Shown: positions 59,797 to 64,000 of the stretch, in pieces
Position numbering within the stretch: position 1 is the first letter of the stretch
Layout of the letters: each line of letters begins with the position of its first letter
Source of the DNA: Aselliscus stoliczkanus
Lineage: Eukaryota; Chordata; Mammalia; Chiroptera; Hipposideridae
Length of the DNA stretch: 64,000 nucleotides
Reading direction: 5' to 3'
NCBI GenBank assembly: GCA_033961575.1
Contig: CM066728.1
Coordinates: forward strand, 108,704,852-108,768,851
Notes under the pieces: model-generated
What the model was told of the DNA's origin: nothing
What the model saw: only the letters and a program-made list of their open reading frames with translations
Database searches by the model: none
Program-made: the position numbers and the translations under genes

Positions 59797-60203
59797 TAGG
59801 GCCGGCTGAGTGGCGCTTTGGTTAAGAGTTGGCCTGGGACACCAGCTCTGAGCAGCAGGGCCCCAGTTGGGATCCCACATGAAGGTCAGTGACTCTGTGC
59901 CCTCTACAGCTAAGATGGTGAACAACAGCTCCACCTGGAGCTCGGCTGTTGTGGGTCACCGGTGACGGTGTAGGCTGCAGTGGGGCTGGTGGGCAGCTGG
60001 CGTGGCTTTCTTGAGCCGCCATGAGAGACGGTCCAATGGCTGGCAAGTGACTGCCTCACCCGGGAAGAGCACAATGACGATACCAACATGGGCCAGTGAA
60101 GCAACGTCCTCCGCAACTAGACTGAAGAACAAAAGGACAGCAACTTGTCTGTTCCCCTCCCCCAATTCCCCAATAAAATCTTTTTTTTTTAAAAAAAAAG
60201 AGG
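59797..60203 (+). mobile_element. Composite ~400-bp SINE with 10-bp target duplication
   Basis: This is the second full copy of the composite SINE: head GGGCCGGCTGAGTGGCGC, body with the same blocks as the copy at 33885, and tail CCCCAATAAAATCTTTTTT followed by an A run. It is flanked by GAGAAAAGAA at 59787-59796 and 60204-60213. The head in this copy is diverged at the B-box region (CCAGTTGGGATCCCAC). Confidence 0.9.
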
Positions 60204-61139
60204 GAGAAAAGAACAAAAGAGCACAGTTCTACTGAGCACTTTACTTACTGGTGAAAAAGTAGGTGCAGTATATGTACAAGTGTGTGTGGGGGATGGGGTG
60301 AGGATGGAGCACAGATAGAAATGGAAGGTGCAGGAGTCATGGAGAGCATTGGTTTGGGGATGGAAAACCGCTGTCCACCATCCTGTGACTTACTGAGCCC
60401 TGTGTAAGCCTCCCTGTTACCTGGTCGTCATGGCAGAGTGTCTCCTAGCACATAGCTCCTTCCGTTTTTCCAGACTTTACCCTATGCCTCACATATACAA
60501 CGAAGCACCCACGATGAGGGAGGCAGACACCGCATAAGTCTCACTAGTTTTCACCTCTCCACCACCCATCCCATGCGGCCCTACTGCGGGCTGGCACTTC
60601 CTACACCACTTCACCAGATAGTGTACATCATGATCACACATTCGAGATTTGACAGATCCATCATGAAAGAGTGCAGACTATACACCAGGAGCTTTTCCTC
60701 CCCCGACTATGTCAGACCCACTGGACTTTGTTAGTCTTCCTTCTGAAGGATTCCCAGCACACATCGTCTCAGTCACAGTGCCCTGCATCTCATCTCATGC
60801 CATCTTCCTTTTGTCATGAAGTGCCATCTGGAGGTCTGGAGGTCTGCATGCTGGTTGGTGCAGAGGGATGTTTGCCTGGCTGCCTAGACGATGCAGATCC
60901 CAGGTTCACTTCAACATGAGTGAAATAAAATACTGGTAGCCAGATATGAAAATGTAGTCCTTCTGCTCAATGTTCTTATTTAGTGAATGAACCTATATTT
61001 CCCAATTAATTCCTTCAGTGTGCTTATTACTGAGTCAATTGATGGATCATGTCTGAAACATGCCTGGAAATTTTAAAAGCTTAGAATTGACATGTAATCA
61101 ATGCAAAGCATTTTTGAAGTGTTTCAAAAGAAAGCAGCT

Positions 61140-61215
61140 CACATTTGTGGAGAGCCTTCTGTGGGTCAGGCGTTGTTCTAAGTGCCTTCCATACTAACAT
61201 CACAAATATCCTCAG
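61140..61215 (-). mobile_element. MIR-like fragment
   Basis: TGTGGGTCAGGCGTTGTTCT, AAGTGCCTTCCATACTAACA match the complement of the MIR 3' end. Confidence 0.5.
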
Positions 61216-61273
61216 TGTCCCAGGAACAGCTCACGGATGCTGGGCACTCAGACTGCCCTGCTCTGGGGGCTGC

Positions 61274-61390
61274 CTTCCACATGGGGATCAGAGGCAGGTG
61301 GGGGGCAGGCTTCCACATGGGGATCAGAGGCAGGTGGGGGGCTGCCTTCCACATGGGGATCAGAGGCAGGTGGGGGGCGGGCTTCACTTG
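61274..61390. repeat. 36-bp minisatellite, three copies
   Basis: Units start at 61274, 61310 and 61346, with a partial fourth at 61382. Each reads CTTCCACATGGGGATCAGAG, then GCAGGTGGGGGG and a variable last 4 bases. The period is a multiple of three, so the surrounding frames on both strands stay open through it. Confidence 0.95.
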
Positions 61391-62255
61391 GCTTTTCCAC
61401 AGTTCCTAACCCCTGATAAACATCATTATAAAAAGTATGTGGTTACTTCTGAAAACGAAGACTTGTGCATTCTTACAGTTCCCTTAATTGGTCCTAAAAA
61501 AAAATTCAGAAATAACAACAAAAGCAACACAGAAACACAACCCAATAACCCACCAGCAGAGTAGAATTCCCCTTCGACACAACCAATTTGCAGTTACTGT
61601 TGAACCATTAAGTCCCAGCCCTGAGACACAGGAGACACCCGTGGGACTCTGGCTGTGACAACAGCCCAGGGACATTCTGAGGGCAGCTTTGATCCCCAAA
61701 CCCAGGGATGTGACTCTATATATCTTAGTCTCTGAAATCTAACAGGGATCTAGAAATATGTACTTCTAAAACTTGATGGGAACACGACTATTTCAGCCAT
61801 TAGTATCTCCTGAGCACATATTTCAGAAACGTACAACTGTCAGTAAGCAATACTTATTTCTGTTTTTCCTAAATAGACACTTCTACGTCTCAAGGTTTGG
61901 CTCCACTCTTTGGTACTTCAAAATGTCACAGGTTACTTATCCACTCACTGCTGTCAGTATCTGGGCAATCACACTTCTCTCAGCGTGACTCTGAAAATTC
62001 ACATTTTCAGTGTTAGCCACGTTTACTGGTTGCCCACATCTTGCATCCTCTATCTCTGTGTGAGGGGCAGGGGAGAAAATGGGGTGTGTAGGGGTGCAAA
62101 GATGGGTAAACCAAAGAGCATAAGGAAATGATAAACTCATGAGAGGATAGTAACACACATAACTCCAATAACGGCACCTATTCCAGGACCCACCTGTAAT
62201 TCCACACTGGCACTGCTCCTGGGTAAGCTCCACCCCTTCACCTGGGCAGTAGAAC

Positions 62256-62730
62256 CCATGGCTTCTTTCCTACCCAAGGATGTGGTTCCTTCCCCCCTGC
62301 CCTGCACCCTCTCCCCAATGCCTCTCCCCTATCTGTGTGGAACCCATTGCAAAGAGGCTTTCTCCCCCACTGCCCTGCAAAAAGCACCCTTGGTAAGGAC
62401 ACTGATTGCTTTCCTTCCTCCTGAAAGCTTTGATTTAGTTGGCTTTCTGAGCACCACACTCTGCTGCAAGAAGCATCTCTTCTCAGTGCCCTTTGCTGAC
62501 ACCTCTTTTTCTCCAGGGACATTTTCTGAATGTCAGGGTCCCTTGATGGCTGTTTCCAATCTCAGAGTCTTAAACAGTATTGATCTGCTGGCCATTCTCA
62601 AAACTACATCTCCAACACAGCCCACGACCCTAAACTCCAGACTTACAGCTCCAATGGCCTTCTCAACACTTCTTGGATTTCTAACAAACCCGTCACACTT
62701 TAATCCGAACTTGAACTCCTAATCTGCCCA
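62256..62730 (+). repeat. Ancient LINE-like C-rich stretch
   Basis: The segment has the same general character as 16340-17280 (CTCAAAACTACATCTCCAAC, CTAAACTCCAGACTTACAGC). Frames of 94-154 codons overlap on both strands but show no protein family I recognise. Confidence 0.35.
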
Positions 62731-63004
62731 CAATCTGTCTCCTGTCCTGGGAGCCAAGATTTATTCTTACCAGGTGCTGGCAAGAACTGATAAGTTTTGA
62801 AATCTCATGTCTCTCATTATAGGGAAAAATCCACATGATAATATTTTCTGCTCATTAAACATATGAAAATAATCAGTCTCAATTGCAGAAGATTATGGAA
62901 GGTAATTTTCACTTGAATTAATCAAAAAATATTTCTGGTGGGATCTCAGTATTCTAAATAACAAAGCAGATATATACATATCTAAAGAACAATAACCTAA
63001 TACC

Positions 63005-63220
63005 CCCCCACCCAATATTTATTGAGCTCTATGTGCAGGGAGAAGAGTGAACTCCTTCCACCTTCTACTCCTTGAATCCTACTCAGCACTGTAGCACTGA
63101 GAGGAGGATTACCAGCCCCATTTTTACATCGTGGAAGTATGAACAAAGAGAGTAACTTGCCGGACATCCCGGGAGAGAGCCAAGCCCAAACCCAGGCTGG
63201 CCAGCTCCACACTCCGGGCC
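63005..63220 (-). mobile_element. MIR SINE
   Basis: The antisense MIR order is clear: TATTTATTGAGCTCTATGTG, CCCCATTTTTACATC, GAGTAACTTGCCGGACATCC, AAACCCAGGCTGGCCAGCTC. It is old and non-coding. Confidence 0.75.
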
Positions 63221-64000
63221 CCCATATGGGTAATGTCGTAGGAAATGGGGGGAAAAAACAGAGAAGGAAATATTGTGAAGTCCAAATTTCCTAGCAACTG
63301 TACTTAGTGTAAAAAATAAATGTCACTAACAGAGCTAGTACCCTGCCCTTAAATGCCATCTCACTGCTACTGGCACCCACAGCACTTTCCAAGGAATTAA
63401 GACAGTATCGGTTCTAACACACAGCAAAACGGAAAAGACCCAGAATTCTCCCAGGTCCTCTTTCTGTCCATGCTAAACGTATTTTTTCTTCCTTTTATTT
63501 TTCCTTTTGTGTTTTACATTTTTGCTTTCCCGCTGAGTAATAGTTTATTGCTTTGCCTACAAAGATCACTGCGGAACCATGTAACAACGAAGGTTGGCAT
63601 GTCATGGTCAGCACAGGTCACAGAGGAGAGGAACAAAGAGGAGCGATAATTCCCAGGGGTTTAAAGAAGCCAATCCAAGCATTCCCCTGTTGATCTAATA
63701 TACACACATTCAACAGAATAGAATTAGGGCCCAAACAGCCACCTTCACATCAGTCTCTGAGACCCAGACATACAACCTCTTGGAGCTCCTTGGAAGTACG
63801 ATGGGGTTAATCTGATCAAAGAAATGACTAGCAATAGATGGAATTATGCTGAGCATTCTGCAAAGGTTCCCTTTCCTCATTAACACTCACAGTTACATGG
63901 AAAATGTAATGGTAACTTTTGAGTACCACATCCAAAATCTACTACCTTCAAGGGTGGATGAAAGAAATAGTTTTCACCGCTGTTGTTATAATTTCATTAT

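Larger units (their letters stand above)
41001..64000 (-). other. ADCY2: ADCY2 large upstream intron, part 2 (runs off the window)
   Basis: No exon is recognised. Contents seen: hAT with nested SINE (40990-41435), MIR-like DNA (41690-42010), a deleted L1 with two insertions (42704-46670), LTR-type repeats (48203-48856, 53507-54350, 56473-56920, 58662-59038), a second hAT (54987-55211), a composite SINE (59797-60203), a minisatellite (61274-61390), an L2-like stretch (62256-62730) and a MIR (63005-63220). Stretches 46671-48202, 48857-53506, 55500-56472, 56921-58314, 60204-61140 and 63221-64000 hold nothing I can name beyond chance frames. Confidence 0.85.

Noticed and set aside
61274..61390. 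Regular repeats that might suggest a CRISPR array
   Set aside because: Units are head to tail with no unique spacers, and the DNA is mammalian.
61145..61564. 139-codon frame with repeated HGDQRQVG
   Set aside because: The repeat comes from a 36-bp minisatellite whose period is a multiple of three, which keeps frames open.
62258..62722. 154-codon plus-strand frame
   Set aside because: It overlaps an ancient repeat-like stretch and has no recognised domain.
30399..64000. Search for the preceding ADCY2 exons (first membrane domain)
   Set aside because: No sequence encoding the expected membrane-span or LALQQTYRDTC-type segment was found by eye, so I place them beyond the window.

Overview
The window is mammalian nuclear DNA lying wholly inside one gene, ADCY2 (adenylate cyclase type 2), read on the minus strand. 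Ten consecutive coding exons can be placed to the base: 30250-30398, 27571-27682, 25422-25549, 20637-20795, 19699-19831, 18205-18381, 14171-14214, 11560-11640, 8199-8268 and 5729-5826. All have AG acceptors and GT donors. Together they give 1,151 nt of uninterrupted frame that covers, in order, the lead-in to the first catalytic domain, the C1a catalytic domain with both metal-binding aspartates, the C1b linker, and the first membrane span of the second membrane domain (roughly residues 240-623 of about 1,090; the numbering is my estimate). The start codon, first membrane domain, C2 domain and stop codon lie outside the window.

The rest is intron. Positions 30399-64000 belong to one intron of at least 33.6 kb with no exon I can recognise. 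Positions 1-5728 are the start of the intron that follows the last visible exon. No second protein-coding gene, structural RNA gene, CpG-island promoter or CRISPR array was found. Most open reading frames here are chance frames, microsatellite translations or transposon remnants.

The intronic DNA is a record of transposition. It holds tRNA-derived SINEs in a short A-tailed form, a ~400 bp composite form, and a third variant. It also holds an internally deleted L1 carrying two later insertions, a twin-primed L1 with a clean target duplication, older L1, L2 and MIR remnants, MaLR/ERVL-type LTRs (one split by a younger solo LTR), two hAT elements, a Tigger-type MITE and a mariner-type MITE. Simple repeats are common: a long CT tract, CA/GT runs, ATCC, AAT, a 36-bp minisatellite and a 60-bp duplication.

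The mix of laurasiatherian-style L1, a non-VES tRNA SINE, and hAT and mariner MITEs suggests a bat, perhaps of the horseshoe or leaf-nosed lineage. That is inference from repeat character and was not tested. I see no novel multi-gene system. The parts most worth a second look are the composite SINE family, the deleted L1, the nested insertions and one unexplained 58-codon reading frame.
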